Positions 1-6,845 of a DNA stretch of 20,946 nt are shown piece after piece. Within the stretch, counting starts at the first letter, position 1. Every line of letters starts with the position of its first letter. The stretch is from positions 1 to 20,946 of the forward strand of contig JAFAAJ010000227.1 in the NCBI GenBank assembly GCA_023426625.1, in the 5' to 3' direction. Below the pieces are notes generated by a model. The model was not told where the DNA came from and made no database searches. It saw only the letters and a program-made list of their open reading frames with translations. Source of the DNA: Bacteroidota bacterium. GTDB taxonomy: Bacteria > Bacteroidota > Bacteroidia > Flavobacteriales > Weeksellaceae. Both the position numbers and the translations under genes were made by a program.

Positions 1-339
1 ATTGCTCTTCGCTCATTCGGTTTGATTCCTGAGTTGTTAGGTAGATTCCCGATCATTACTTACCTGGACAAACTTACCAAGGAAACCATGGTGAGAATTA
101 TGAAAGAACCAAAGAATTCTATTGTTAACCAATTTGTTGAATTGTTTAAAATGGATGGAACCAAACTGGTTTTTACAGATGGAGCCATTGACAAAATTGT
201 AGACGAAACCATTGAAAAAGGTTTGGGGGCAAGAGGTCTTAGAGGGACTACAGAAAAGGTCTTGGAGGACTATATGTTTTCCATTGGAGAAGAGAAGGAA
301 GTAATTTTAACTGAAGACAATATTTTAGTTAATAAATAA
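1..339 (+). CDS. clpX: ATP-dependent Clp protease ATP-binding subunit ClpX, C-terminal part (5' end outside window)
   Basis: The reading frame is open from base 1 to the stop at 337-339, so only about the last 112 residues are present. ClpX is the AAA+ unfoldase that feeds substrates to ClpP in the cytoplasm. The visible part contains the sensor-2/C-terminal AAA+ lid: FGLIPELLGRFPII near the start, a MKEPKNSIVNQF stretch, and GLGARGLRG, whose arginine is the sensor-2 residue of the family. These match the corresponding ClpX segments closely in order and spacing. The protein ends about 30 residues after the GARGLR motif, normal for ClpX. No clear intrinsic terminator follows; the next gene starts 76 bp downstream behind its own promoter-like box. 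Family assignment is from recognised motifs; HslU is unlikely because GLIPEL.GR and EPKN are ClpX-like. Confidence 0.93.
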   Translation: MALRSFGLIPELLGRFPIITYLDKLTKETMVRIMKEPKNSIVNQFVELFKMDGTKLVFTDGAIDKIVDETIEKGLGARGLRGTTEKVLEDYMFSIGEEKEVILTEDNILVNK

Positions 340-367
340 ATATATTTTTTTTTTAGCAAAAAAATTA

Positions 368-375
368 TACCTTTG
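368..375 (+). promoter_or_regulatory. Bacteroidota -7 promoter element (TACCTTTG)
   Basis: TACCTTTG fits the Bacteroidota sigma-A -7 consensus TAnnTTTG. It lies 40 bp before the start codon at 416, downstream of a T-rich run that could serve as a weak -33 region. It would drive the T9SS-sorted protein and the small gene behind it. Confidence 0.6.
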
Positions 376-415
376 CTAGTGAAAATTGTATTAACACACA
401 AATAATTTATATACA

Positions 416-2359
416 ATGAGAAAAAGTTTATTTGCTATTGGTCTTTTAGCAGTTAGTTATTCTGTTCAGGCGCAGATATTATGTCACGTTGACGCTAATG
501 CTAACATGTATGTGAGTAAAGGTACCCTATTATATAGTGGAGGAGGGATGCAAATGAAGGGGAATGGAGTGATCGAAAACCATGGTAATATTATGGTTTC
601 GGGAACTGGGACAGACCTATTCAGAACAATAGATGCTTCAGACGTTGAGAAAACAGAAGCAAATGCAGGAGGTAACTTTATTAATAAATTAAATGAAGAA
701 GCCAACTATGCCTCTCCGGGTGTTTCACCAACTTATACTTACGGACAATTATATATTTCCGGTATTCCCCAAACTAACATTACAGGGTTTGTAGATCAGG
801 AATTCAGAGCTGTTAACCATGGTACTTATCAACAGATAGGATTACCTTTCTACGATAAAACAGTATCTACTTTAAGTACTGAACTGGGTAAAACGTTTTC
901 TAATGTGAGATATTCTCAGAATGAGGTTCTTACCTGGGATAACGCCAACGTAGTTTCTAAAAATGTAGATATCAATTCCAAAGTAGGGATCACTAATCCT
1001 GCCACAGCTTATTATATGCTGGGAGGTTCAGGGTTAAATGTAAGTACAGTTACAAGAACAGTTAAAGGACGTCCTCTAACAGATATAGGAACTGCAATCT
1101 CCTTACAGGATGCTGGTGCTGCTGTTAACTTTGGTACTAACGGTAATGCTACCAATCAGTATAATGAAAAGTATAACACCTATGTTCAGGACGGATTTGA
1201 TTTTCCGGCACCGGGAGCATGGCAAGGCACTTTTGGTAAAAATCTATACCAATTTTCTAATCCATTCTTAACTAATCTTGATCTTTCTCAAATTGCAAGA
1301 GCTGAAGCTGCTGCAATAGGAGACGGAGTAAACTTAACGACTATCCGCGGGGTGAGATTAGAGGTTTCAGGAGTTTCAACAACACCTACCGGTGGTACAG
1401 GTTCTACATCATATAAATTCATTACTTTCCCGTCAGGAGTACCTACAGGAGATGTTGAAGATATGATGGTGAGACCAATGGGAACTTTTGTAGTTAAACT
1501 TAATGATAACACAGCAGCGAATCCGGATAACATCCTTGATTTTGCTAATCTGAGAAGATTTAATTATACACCTAGAGCGGAAACTACAGATTACAATGTT
1601 GCTGCTGCAAAAAATACAAACAGTGGTACAGTAAAACAATTAGGAGTGATTGCTCTTGATGCTAACGGTAAAGAAATAGGAAGAACATATTATGTTGTTT
1701 ATCCTAACGGAACAACCGGACATTCAAGTGATGCTAAAACTCAGGTGTCAGCAACTTCTTCCAGCATTGTTGGAACATTTGAAGAAGCTCCAACAGGAGG
1801 ATATGACAATAACTATACTTCTGCATATTGGTTATACATTAATGAAGCTAATGAAAATAACTTCTTAGGTAAAAATGTAAAACTAGTGAATTATAGTTCT
1901 AACATTAAATCTTATAAATTCGAGATCAGAGAAAACGCAGCTTTAGTACCAAACGGAACTCATCAGCTATCTACAGGTATCGGTTTCTATTACAAAGCTC
2001 CAAACGGTTCTGTAATGCAGGCGAAACAAGGTGAGGTGATTTCGGTAACTAATTCTGAATACGACCTATATTATGGAGCGCCTAACAGTGTATTGGCAAC
2101 AGATACTACAGTGAAGCCTTCAAGAACAATGGTAATTTATAATCCTGAGATTACTAATTATATTGTTAGATTTGATCCAAACTGGAAAAAAGCAGATATT
2201 GAAGTTTATGATATGAGCGGTAAACTAGTTATCTCTAAGAAAGCAGTTAGTGCATCTACAGATTTTGTAATTGAATTAGACGGTTCTGTTAAAAACTCTT
2301 ATGTTGTGAAAATTGTTTCTGATAAAGGAGAAACGGTTAACACTAAAATCTTAAAATAA
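416..2359 (+). CDS. T9SS type A sorting-domain secreted protein
   Basis: A 647-aa protein with a signal peptide ending in VQAQ at about residue 20, so exported by Sec. The last 70 or so residues are a type A T9SS C-terminal sorting domain: it has IEVYDMSGKLV followed by a beta-rich tail ending YVVKIVSDKG and TKILK. Such domains direct a protein through the type IX secretion system and are removed at the cell surface. The body between is rich in Gly, Asn, Thr and Ser with many aromatic residues, typical of Bacteroidota surface proteins, but I recognise no enzymatic or adhesion domain in it. The start at 416 is supported by the signal peptide and by the TAnnTTTG box 40 bp upstream. The 70-aa gene follows after 5 bp, so the two are probably co-transcribed. 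Sorting call is strong; the function of the mature protein is unknown. Confidence 0.85.
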   Translation: MRKSLFAIGLLAVSYSVQAQILCHVDANANMYVSKGTLLYSGGGMQMKGNGVIENHGNIMVSGTGTDLFRTIDASDVEKTEANAGGNFINKLNEEANYASPGVSPTYTYGQLYISGIPQTNITGFVDQEFRAVNHGTYQQIGLPFYDKTVSTLSTELGKTFSNVRYSQNEVLTWDNANVVSKNVDINSKVGITNPATAYYMLGGSGLNVSTVTRTVKGRPLTDIGTAISLQDAGAAVNFGTNGNATNQYNEKYNTYVQDGFDFPAPGAWQGTFGKNLYQFSNPFLTNLDLSQIARAEAAAIGDGVNLTTIRGVRLEVSGVSTTPTGGTGSTSYKFITFPSGVPTGDVEDMMVRPMGTFVVKLNDNTAANPDNILDFANLRRFNYTPRAETTDYNVAAAKNTNSGTVKQLGVIALDANGKEIGRTYYVVYPNGTTGHSSDAKTQVSATSSSIVGTFEEAPTGGYDNNYTSAYWLYINEANENNFLGKNVKLVNYSSNIKSYKFEIRENAALVPNGTHQLSTGIGFYYKAPNGSVMQAKQGEVISVTNSEYDLYYGAPNSVLATDTTVKPSRTMVIYNPEITNYIVRFDPNWKKADIEVYDMSGKLVISKKAVSASTDFVIELDGSVKNSYVVKIVSDKGETVNTKILK

Positions 2360-2364
2360 AATAT

Positions 2365-2577
2365 ATGAAAACTATAAATAAACTAGTCACATCCGCTTTT
2401 TTTCTTCTAACAGTTTTGTTTGTTAATGCTCAGCCGCCTAATCCTGGAGGAGGAGCGGGAGGAGTAGGACCGGGAGCTCCTGCATCACCAATTGATATGT
2501 ATGTTTATGCATTATCAGCTGTAGCAGTATTATTCATTGTGTTTTTTTCAATGAAAAGCAAAAGACAGAAAATATAA
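2365..2577 (+). CDS. small exported Pro/Gly-rich protein with one C-terminal membrane helix
   Basis: A 70-aa protein: signal peptide (residues 1 to about 22, ending VNAQ), then a Pro/Gly/Ala-rich linker of about 20 residues, a PID motif near residue 42, one hydrophobic helix (about 45-63), and a basic tail SKRQKI. This layout (signal, Pro-Gly linker, PID, helix, basic end) is common among tiny flavobacterial proteins that I know only as uncharacterised; some databases mislabel them 'signal peptidase'. It would sit in the inner membrane with the linker outside. It starts 5 bp after the T9SS protein and is followed by a strong hairpin terminator, so it is likely the second gene of a two-gene operon. 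No function can be named. Confidence 0.75.
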   Translation: MKTINKLVTSAFFLLTVLFVNAQPPNPGGGAGGVGPGAPASPIDMYVYALSAVAVLFIVFFSMKSKRQKI

Positions 2578-2597
2578 AGTTTTATTAAAATATTTCA

Positions 2598-2627
2598 AAC
2601 TCTCTGATTACTCAGGGAGTTTTTTTA
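2598..2627 (+). terminator. intrinsic terminator after the T9SS operon
   Basis: Stem AACTCTCTGA (2598-2607) pairs with TCAGGGAGTT (2612-2621), with one G-T pair and a 4-nt loop, followed by a T-rich tract (2621-2632). It ends only about 10 bp before the start codon at 2638, leaving no room for a separate promoter downstream of it. Confidence 0.85.
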
Positions 2628-2637
2628 TTTTTACGCT

Positions 2638-3921
2638 ATGAAAAAAGTTTATACACTGGCGGCTATATTAGCTGCTTTCTCATTACAGGCTCAATTCAGC
2701 ATTACATTACAGGGAAGTGCTGATTTCAAGGAAAAAGATGCAATTCTATATACTTTAAACGGATCTAAAGACATCATTGTTACCAAAGAACAAAGCAGGA
2801 ATAATACCTGGACTTTTAAATATCCTAAAGCGTATACCGGGATGATGAAAGTCTATTTTCCGGAAACCAATAATACGGTAACATTTATTTCAGAAAATAA
2901 GAACGTTAACATCAAACTGGAAACCCAGAATAATAAGCTTAAAGAGATAGTCTATCTGGATGAATCTAATGATTTAATGAGCAGAATACAGGAAGGAACT
3001 CAGAAAAAAGATCTAATACTTCCGGCACTGACCCAGATCAAGGAATACTATAAAGATCATACGGAATTCGGGAAAGCATTGAAAGCTGAAATAAGCAGAC
3101 TTTCTGTAAATACTGATAATGTAGATCCTTCACAACATCCGTTTATTAGTTATTATCAGACGAATTCAGGTAAGTTTCTGTCTAATGACGGCGCAAAGAC
3201 TGATCAGGAAGAAATCATCAATTTTCTTGATAAATCCAATGATATGCTGGAAACGTCATCATTGTTAAGACCTGTTTTGGTGTCTTATCTTAACGCCGGA
3301 GGAAATGCCAATGTAGCTGCATCCGTAGATAAACTTTTAGACAGATTAAAAGTGGAAACACCAAGAGGACAAACCGTATTATCTGAGTTAATTGATATCT
3401 TCGATGTGTATGGAATGGCGGAACTTAAGGATAAATATTTAAGTCTTGCGAAGAATCTTAAGTGTACCATTAATGAAAGACTAGCTTCTACATTGAAGTC
3501 TAATGCCAATGTGGAGATGGGTGCGGCATTCCCGAACTATAAATTCCAATCACCTGCCAATACAACAGCGAAGTCTCTTTACGATGTAAAAGCTGATAAA
3601 AAAGTGGTTGTTTTCTGGTCGTCTACGTGTTCTCACTGCGAGAGCGAACTTCCACAGCTTTTAGCCAAATACAATGATTTAAAGTCAAAAAATATACAGG
3701 TGATAGGTTTATCTCTGGATACGGATAAAGATTCATATACCAGTAAGATCTCTGCTTTTCCATGGATCAACGACTCTGAATTGAAAGGTTGGAACAGCAG
3801 TTATGTAGATACCTACAATATTCATGCAACACCTTCGTATTTTATTTTGGATGCTAACAATAAGATAATCAGCAAACCAGATCATGTAGGTGATGTTTTG
3901 GAATATTTTAAGTTAAAATAA
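2638..3921 (+). CDS. secreted TlpA-like thioredoxin-fold protein (AhpC/TSA-Redoxin type)
   Basis: A 427-aa envelope protein. A signal peptide (about 1-19, ending LQAQ) precedes an N-terminal beta-rich region (about 20-130) resembling the DUF4369 domain usual in Bacteroidota TlpA-like proteins, a mostly helical middle (about 130-285), and a C-terminal thioredoxin fold (about 290-427). The active site is CSHC at residues 331-334 in VVFWSSTCSHCESELP, followed by VIGLSLDTD and the cis-proline segment HATPSYFILD. Such proteins reduce disulfides or transfer electrons in the periplasm; the substrate here is unknown. It begins just behind the terminator of the previous operon, so it probably depends on read-through or on a promoter inside the upstream gene. 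The tRNA follows 44 bp later with its own promoter. Confidence 0.85.
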   Translation: MKKVYTLAAILAAFSLQAQFSITLQGSADFKEKDAILYTLNGSKDIIVTKEQSRNNTWTFKYPKAYTGMMKVYFPETNNTVTFISENKNVNIKLETQNNKLKEIVYLDESNDLMSRIQEGTQKKDLILPALTQIKEYYKDHTEFGKALKAEISRLSVNTDNVDPSQHPFISYYQTNSGKFLSNDGAKTDQEEIINFLDKSNDMLETSSLLRPVLVSYLNAGGNANVAASVDKLLDRLKVETPRGQTVLSELIDIFDVYGMAELKDKYLSLAKNLKCTINERLASTLKSNANVEMGAAFPNYKFQSPANTTAKSLYDVKADKKVVVFWSSTCSHCESELPQLLAKYNDLKSKNIQVIGLSLDTDKDSYTSKISAFPWINDSELKGWNSSYVDTYNIHATPSYFILDANNKIISKPDHVGDVLEYFKLK

Positions 3922-3922
3922 T

Positions 3923-3953
3923 TTTGGTAGAAAGTAAATAATTTATATATTTG
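3923..3953 (+). promoter_or_regulatory. Bacteroidota promoter of the tRNA gene (TTTG-N19-TATATTTG)
   Basis: TTTG at 3923-3926 (-33 box) is separated by 19 bp from TATATTTG at 3946-3953, a perfect TAnnTTTG -7 box. Transcription would start at about 3960, six bases before the mature tRNA. Confidence 0.8.
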
Positions 3954-3965
3954 CACCACCAAAAC

Positions 3966-4039
3966 GGCGAGGTAGCTCAGGTGGTTAGAGCGTTGGATTC
4001 ATAACCCAAAGGTCACGGGTTCAAATCCCGTCTTCGCTA
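3966..4039 (+). tRNA. tRNA-Met (anticodon CAT)
   Basis: A 74-nt cloverleaf. The acceptor strands are GGCGAGG (3966-3972) and CTTCGCT (4032-4038), with G-T pairs at the ends. The D arm begins GCTCAGGTGG, the anticodon CAT lies at 4000-4002 in loop TTCATAA, and the T arm is ACGGG-TTCAAAT-CCCGT. The discriminator base is A4039 and CCA is not encoded. An elongator Met tRNA is most likely; a lysidine-modified Ile tRNA also has CAT and cannot be fully excluded. Its 3' end is the integration site of the element that follows. Confidence 0.93.
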
Positions 4040-4042
4040 CAA
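4026..4042 (+). repeat. attL: left attachment repeat (tRNA 3' end)
   Basis: TCCCGTCTTCGCTACAA covers the 3' side of the T stem, the acceptor strand and the first bases after the tRNA. An identical 17-bp copy is at 11181-11197. The copy here completes the functional tRNA, so integration kept the tRNA intact. Confidence 0.9.
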
Positions 4043-4044
4043 AT

Positions 4045-4087
4045 AAAAATCCGTATTATGTTGATTTAAAACATTTTACGGATTTTT
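4045..4087 (+). terminator. element-supplied terminator behind the tRNA
   Basis: An 11-bp stem, AAAAATCCGTA (4045-4055) with TACGGATTTTT (4077-4087), encloses a second stem ATGTT/AACAT (4058-4062 with 4070-4074). The T run ends the plus-strand transcript from the tRNA. It lies just inside the element and would replace the original terminator now at 11199-11230. It can also end transcripts of the 371-aa gene arriving on the minus strand. Confidence 0.75.
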
Positions 4088-4097
4088 AATTTCAAAT

Positions 4098-4121
4098 AAT
4101 CCCGACATAATCCCGATATTT
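4098..4121. repeat. left-end AATCCCGA repeat pair (possible integrase arm site)
   Basis: Two tandem AATCCCGA-like units; bases 4098-4114 match 11033-11049 at the other end of the element in 16 of 17 positions, in the same orientation. Arm-type recombinase sites are typically such short repeats close to both ends, but protein binding is inference. Confidence 0.5.
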
Positions 4122-4124
4122 CAA

Positions 4125-5240
4125 TTACATACCCATAATTTCCATATACATTTTCTCATACTTATTATCTCTGTATATGTTTTGAGGTTCATCGTAATAC
4201 TTTTTGTGAATATTGATAAAATCATTTTCGGAAATTTCTTTTTGGACAAAAATATTAGGTATTTTATCTTGAGTTCCTTTTTCAAAATTATTAGAAGCAA
4301 TATATTCAATTACTACACTTTGATTATCCTTGCCTATTACTTTAGCGATTCCAAAATCAAATAAGACAACGTTGTCAATAGAAATAGTATTTAATTTTTC
4401 TGTTTCTAAATCATGATTTAGAATCTCAAAAATATCTGAAAAATCATTTATGATTTTTTCTTTAAATTTCAAAATTTCACTTATATCTCCATATATACTA
4501 ATAAATAGAAATAAACACCAATATAACATGTATTCAGAAGTCATTTGACTTCCAATAACGTTTGAATAAGAAAAATGCGTTTTTTTACTTAGAAAAGCAT
4601 AACTTGTTAGGTAATCTTTACCAAGAAGTATTTTCTCATATTTGTCATTTTGTTTAATTACATCTAATAATTTGTTTTTTGTACTTTTTAAAAGTGATAT
4701 ATTCTTTTGAGTGAGTTTTATTCTAACATCGTTAATTTCTTTTCTGAGAGCTTCATTTTGATTTTTATAGTGTAAAGGTTCACAATTATAAAAATCCTTT
4801 GAAACACTTAATTTCATTTCATCGTTACGAAATCTATCCTCCAAATAGACTAAATGTAATAAAAACTCAATTCCTTCATTAGAATTTTCTTTTAACTTGG
4901 TAAAGGAAAGTTTGAAAGATTTAAGTTCTAAGTATAGTTCATACAATGGTCTTAATATACTTGTTATAAACTCAATATCTGCTTCCTCTTTATATTTTTT
5001 ATTTAAATTAATATTAGAAATTAAGTTTTCTGAATCATTGAACTTAATTGTATCAAGAACTAATAGAGTTCTTATATAATTAATTCCCAAAGTACTTATT
5101 TTGTCAAAAATTCTTGAAAATATAAAATCTTTAAATGATGTTATTTTACTATAATCATTTATGTTTTCAACATATTCAATGTTGTTCTCTATGCTTGAAA
5201 CAATCTGTTTAATTACATCAATAATTTGTTTTCTATTCAT
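4125..5240 (-). CDS. uncharacterised 371-aa cargo protein
   Basis: A 371-aa, Lys/Ile/Asn-rich, mostly alpha-helical protein without signal peptide. I do not recognise the family with confidence. The RPLYELYLELKSF segment (about residues 94-106) followed by a charged helix, and the later FSYSNVIGSQMTSEYMLYW stretch, are loosely reminiscent of DUF5677-type proteins, but that is a weak impression. The C-terminal third carries a beta-rich segment (VVLFDFGIAKVIGKDNQSVVIEYI). It ends about 80 bp from attL, the usual place for element cargo, and begins 7 bp after the DUF6150-like gene on the same strand, so the two probably share the promoter at 5572-5579. A role in host or phage interaction is possible only by position. 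Confidence 0.7.
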   Translation of the reverse strand: MNRKQIIDVIKQIVSSIENNIEYVENINDYSKITSFKDFIFSRIFDKISTLGINYIRTLLVLDTIKFNDSENLISNINLNKKYKEEADIEFITSILRPLYELYLELKSFKLSFTKLKENSNEGIEFLLHLVYLEDRFRNDEMKLSVSKDFYNCEPLHYKNQNEALRKEINDVRIKLTQKNISLLKSTKNKLLDVIKQNDKYEKILLGKDYLTSYAFLSKKTHFSYSNVIGSQMTSEYMLYWCLFLFISIYGDISEILKFKEKIINDFSDIFEILNHDLETEKLNTISIDNVVLFDFGIAKVIGKDNQSVVIEYIASNNFEKGTQDKIPNIFVQKEISENDFINIHKKYYDEPQNIYRDNKYEKMYMEIMGM

Positions 5241-5247
5241 TCTAAAT

Positions 5248-5556
5248 TTATTTTTTAAACTTTACATCCGTCGTCCACTCTGTAAAATACACAATCTTGT
5301 CTGCATCGCTTTTATCTTTTGAAATATAAACAATTATATCAGCTTCGTTTTTCCAATTGGTAAAAAACCATCTTCCGTTTTTTGCTTGATTTTTCCATGT
5401 AGTTTTCATAACAACCCAGTCTGCATTGCTTTTGTCCTTTGCAATGAAAATTTTATAATCGGCTTCGTTTTTATTTTGCGTAATGTAGATTTTTTGAGAG
5501 TACAAACAACAACTTACAAAAAGTGCAAATGCTGTAAAGAATAGATGAGGTTTCAT
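5248..5556 (-). CDS. secreted DUF6150-like repeat protein
   Basis: A 102-aa protein starting at the ATG at 5554-5556, which gives a clean signal peptide (MKPHLFFTAF..., ending CCLYSQ at about residue 20); an in-frame ATG 27 bp further upstream would put nine extra residues before it and lies beyond the promoter box. The mature part repeats a short unit about four times: a beta strand such as YITQ or VYIS, then K-(N/S)-(E/N/D)-A-D, then another strand (KNEAD, KSNAD, KNEAD, KSDAD). This matches my memory of the DUF6150 family, small proteins of unknown function built from such repeats. The product is exported. It is the first gene of a probable two-gene minus-strand operon with the 371-aa protein. 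Function unknown. Confidence 0.75.
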   Translation of the reverse strand: MKPHLFFTAFALFVSCCLYSQKIYITQNKNEADYKIFIAKDKSNADWVVMKTTWKNQAKNGRWFFTNWKNEADIIVYISKDKSDADKIVYFTEWTTDVKFKK

Positions 5557-5571
5557 AGAAAGTATTTTACC

Positions 5572-5579
5572 CAAATTTA
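5572..5579 (-). promoter_or_regulatory. Bacteroidota -7 element (TAAATTTG) for the DUF6150-like operon
   Basis: Read on the minus strand, TAAATTTG fits TAnnTTTG and ends 15 bp before the chosen start at 5556. No clear -33 box was seen. It sits back to back with the plus-strand box at 5592-5599. Confidence 0.5.
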
Positions 5580-5591
5580 CCAAAAAATTAA

Positions 5592-5599
5592 TATTTTTG
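5592..5599 (+). promoter_or_regulatory. Bacteroidota -7 element (TATTTTTG) before the structured segment
   Basis: TATTTTTG fits TAnnTTTG and would start a plus-strand transcript at about 5606, just before a run of nested stems that ends in a terminator. There is no obvious -33 TTG, and AT-rich DNA makes chance matches likely. Confidence 0.4.
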
Positions 5600-5605
5600 T
5601 TTCAG

Positions 5606-5795
5606 AAATAATCCCTATTTGTTAGGGCATTAATATACATACTAAAAAAGTCTTGGTTAAGGAAATCGGCAAAATTTCATTTATAGAACAAGACGGATTA
5701 ACTGGTATGCCTTTAAGGCGTATCCTTTCCGTTGTTCTATATGGCTTTGCCGAGCCACCTTAATCAGCGTGATTTGGATACGCTGTTTTTCTTTT
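5606..5795 (+). ncRNA. candidate structured non-coding RNA of about 190 nt
   Basis: There is no convincing reading frame, but a long, mostly paired rod. A small hairpin CCCTA-TTTGT-TAGGG (5613-5627) comes first. Four nested stems follow: TGGTTAAGG 5654-5662 with 5758-5766 (one G-T pair); TCGGCAAA 5666-5673 with 5746-5753 (perfect 8 bp); 5682-5697 with 5728-5741 (14 bp with a 2-nt bulge); and GGTATGCC 5704-5711 with 5717-5724 around the loop TTTAA. A separate hairpin with a T tract (5765-5797) closes the unit. A TAnnTTTG box precedes it. The unit lies between divergent cargo genes of the element. A regulatory RNA is the best reading; a DNA-level role (single-strand origin, transfer origin, miniature inverted-repeat element) is possible. 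Strand is inferred from the terminator, because a rod looks similar on both strands. Confidence 0.5.
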
Positions 5796-5797
5796 TT
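5765..5797 (+). terminator. intrinsic terminator closing the structured segment
   Basis: Stem CAGCGT (5765-5770) pairs with ACGCTG (5780-5785) around a 9-nt loop, followed by TTTTTCTTTTTT. There is no upstream plus-strand protein gene to terminate, which supports a short RNA. Confidence 0.7.
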
Positions 5798-5838
5798 CAG
5801 ATTACGGTTTTCCATAAGGAATTTTTTAGAGTGGCTTT

Positions 5839-5846
5839 TAATTTTG
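5839..5846 (+). promoter_or_regulatory. Bacteroidota -7 element (TAATTTTG) for the 5866/6846 gene pair
   Basis: TAATTTTG fits TAnnTTTG and lies 19 bp before the start codon at 5866, behind the terminator at 5765-5797. Confidence 0.5.
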
Positions 5847-5865
5847 AAAGTTAAAATCAAATTAT

Positions 5866-6825
5866 ATGGAAATACAACAACCTCAACCGAAACAATGGTA
5901 CGATAACAAAGTACTTCTTATTATTCTTTTCTTTTTATTTCCTCCAATGGGAATTTATGGAATACTAAAACACAAAACTGATACATGGAAAAAAGTACTT
6001 TACATACTACCTTTTGCTTCTGTGGTACTCTTATTCATTTTTGCAATTATTTTTTCTATTGCGCATGAAATGAACAGAAATTATTATCAAGAAGGATTAG
6101 ACTTTGCTAAAGATGGGGATTTTAAAACCGCTTTAAATAGACTAAAGGAAGTCAAAAAATCCGATGAAAATTACAATAGTGCAATATTGAAGATTAATGA
6201 AATCGAATCAAATATCAAGTTGGCAGAAATTGAAAAAGAAAAGCAGATTGAGTTGAACATTCAAAGATTAAAAAAAGTCCAAAAGGCTTGGGCAGATAGT
6301 ATAGTAGAAAGTGAAAGTAAACCGGGAAATAGACATTTTGTCGGAAATAAATTATCTCTTCCTGATACTATTTTGTTTGAATATACAGAAGGAGTAACTA
6401 AAAATGGATTCAGCGAGAATCTTAAAGTTGATACGATTGCTTATAGAGGATTCTATAATGATGAGGTTACAAAGAAATTAGGGAAAGAGTTTCTCAATCA
6501 CAAAGTACATATTTCATTCATTCCAAATAAGAGTGTAGATTTTGAAAAAGTTACTGCTGATAATAACAGAAAAGCAGAACGAAGAAATAAAATTATGAGA
6601 CAATTTTCTCAATGGGATGGTTCACATTCTAAAGTAGAAAAATATGTTAAGAGTTCAATGAATAACCCAAACAGTTTTGACCATGTTAGAACTACTTACT
6701 CCGACAAAGGAAGTTATATATTGGTTAATATGACATTCAGAGGAAAAAATGCCTTCGGTGCAAAAGTAATAAGTTCTGTTACTGCAAAAGTAGATGAGGA
6801 CGGTAATATTCTTTCAATACAATAA
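5866..6825 (+). CDS. cargo membrane protein with coiled coil and C-terminal extracytoplasmic-like domain
   Basis: A 319-aa protein. A short N-terminal tail (MEIQQPQPKQWY) precedes two hydrophobic segments (about 16-34 and 45-65) separated by a basic loop, then a region with one tetratricopeptide-like unit (YYQEGLDFAKDGDFKTALNR, about 73-92), then a charged helix or coiled coil (about 100-145). The C-terminal ~85 residues have a pattern I have seen in many Bacteroidota element and phage proteins: KYVKSSMNNPNSFDHV..., then VNMTFRGKNAFGAKV, ending VDEDGNILSIQ. That domain has no known function to me. The gene is followed 20 bp later by the secreted 128-aa protein, so they probably act together at the envelope. 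Its own promoter box lies at 5839-5846. A function cannot be named. Confidence 0.7.
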   Translation: MEIQQPQPKQWYDNKVLLIILFFLFPPMGIYGILKHKTDTWKKVLYILPFASVVLLFIFAIIFSIAHEMNRNYYQEGLDFAKDGDFKTALNRLKEVKKSDENYNSAILKINEIESNIKLAEIEKEKQIELNIQRLKKVQKAWADSIVESESKPGNRHFVGNKLSLPDTILFEYTEGVTKNGFSENLKVDTIAYRGFYNDEVTKKLGKEFLNHKVHISFIPNKSVDFEKVTADNNRKAERRNKIMRQFSQWDGSHSKVEKYVKSSMNNPNSFDHVRTTYSDKGSYILVNMTFRGKNAFGAKVISSVTAKVDEDGNILSIQ

Positions 6826-6845
6826 TTCAATTAAATAAATTCATT

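Noticed and set aside
5654..5766. Integron attC site
   Set aside because: The palindrome lacks the GTTRRRY and RYYYAAC core sites at its ends, and no integron integrase is nearby.
5606..5795. Retron msr-msd RNA
   Set aside because: Nested stems fit loosely, but no reverse transcriptase is encoded anywhere in the element.
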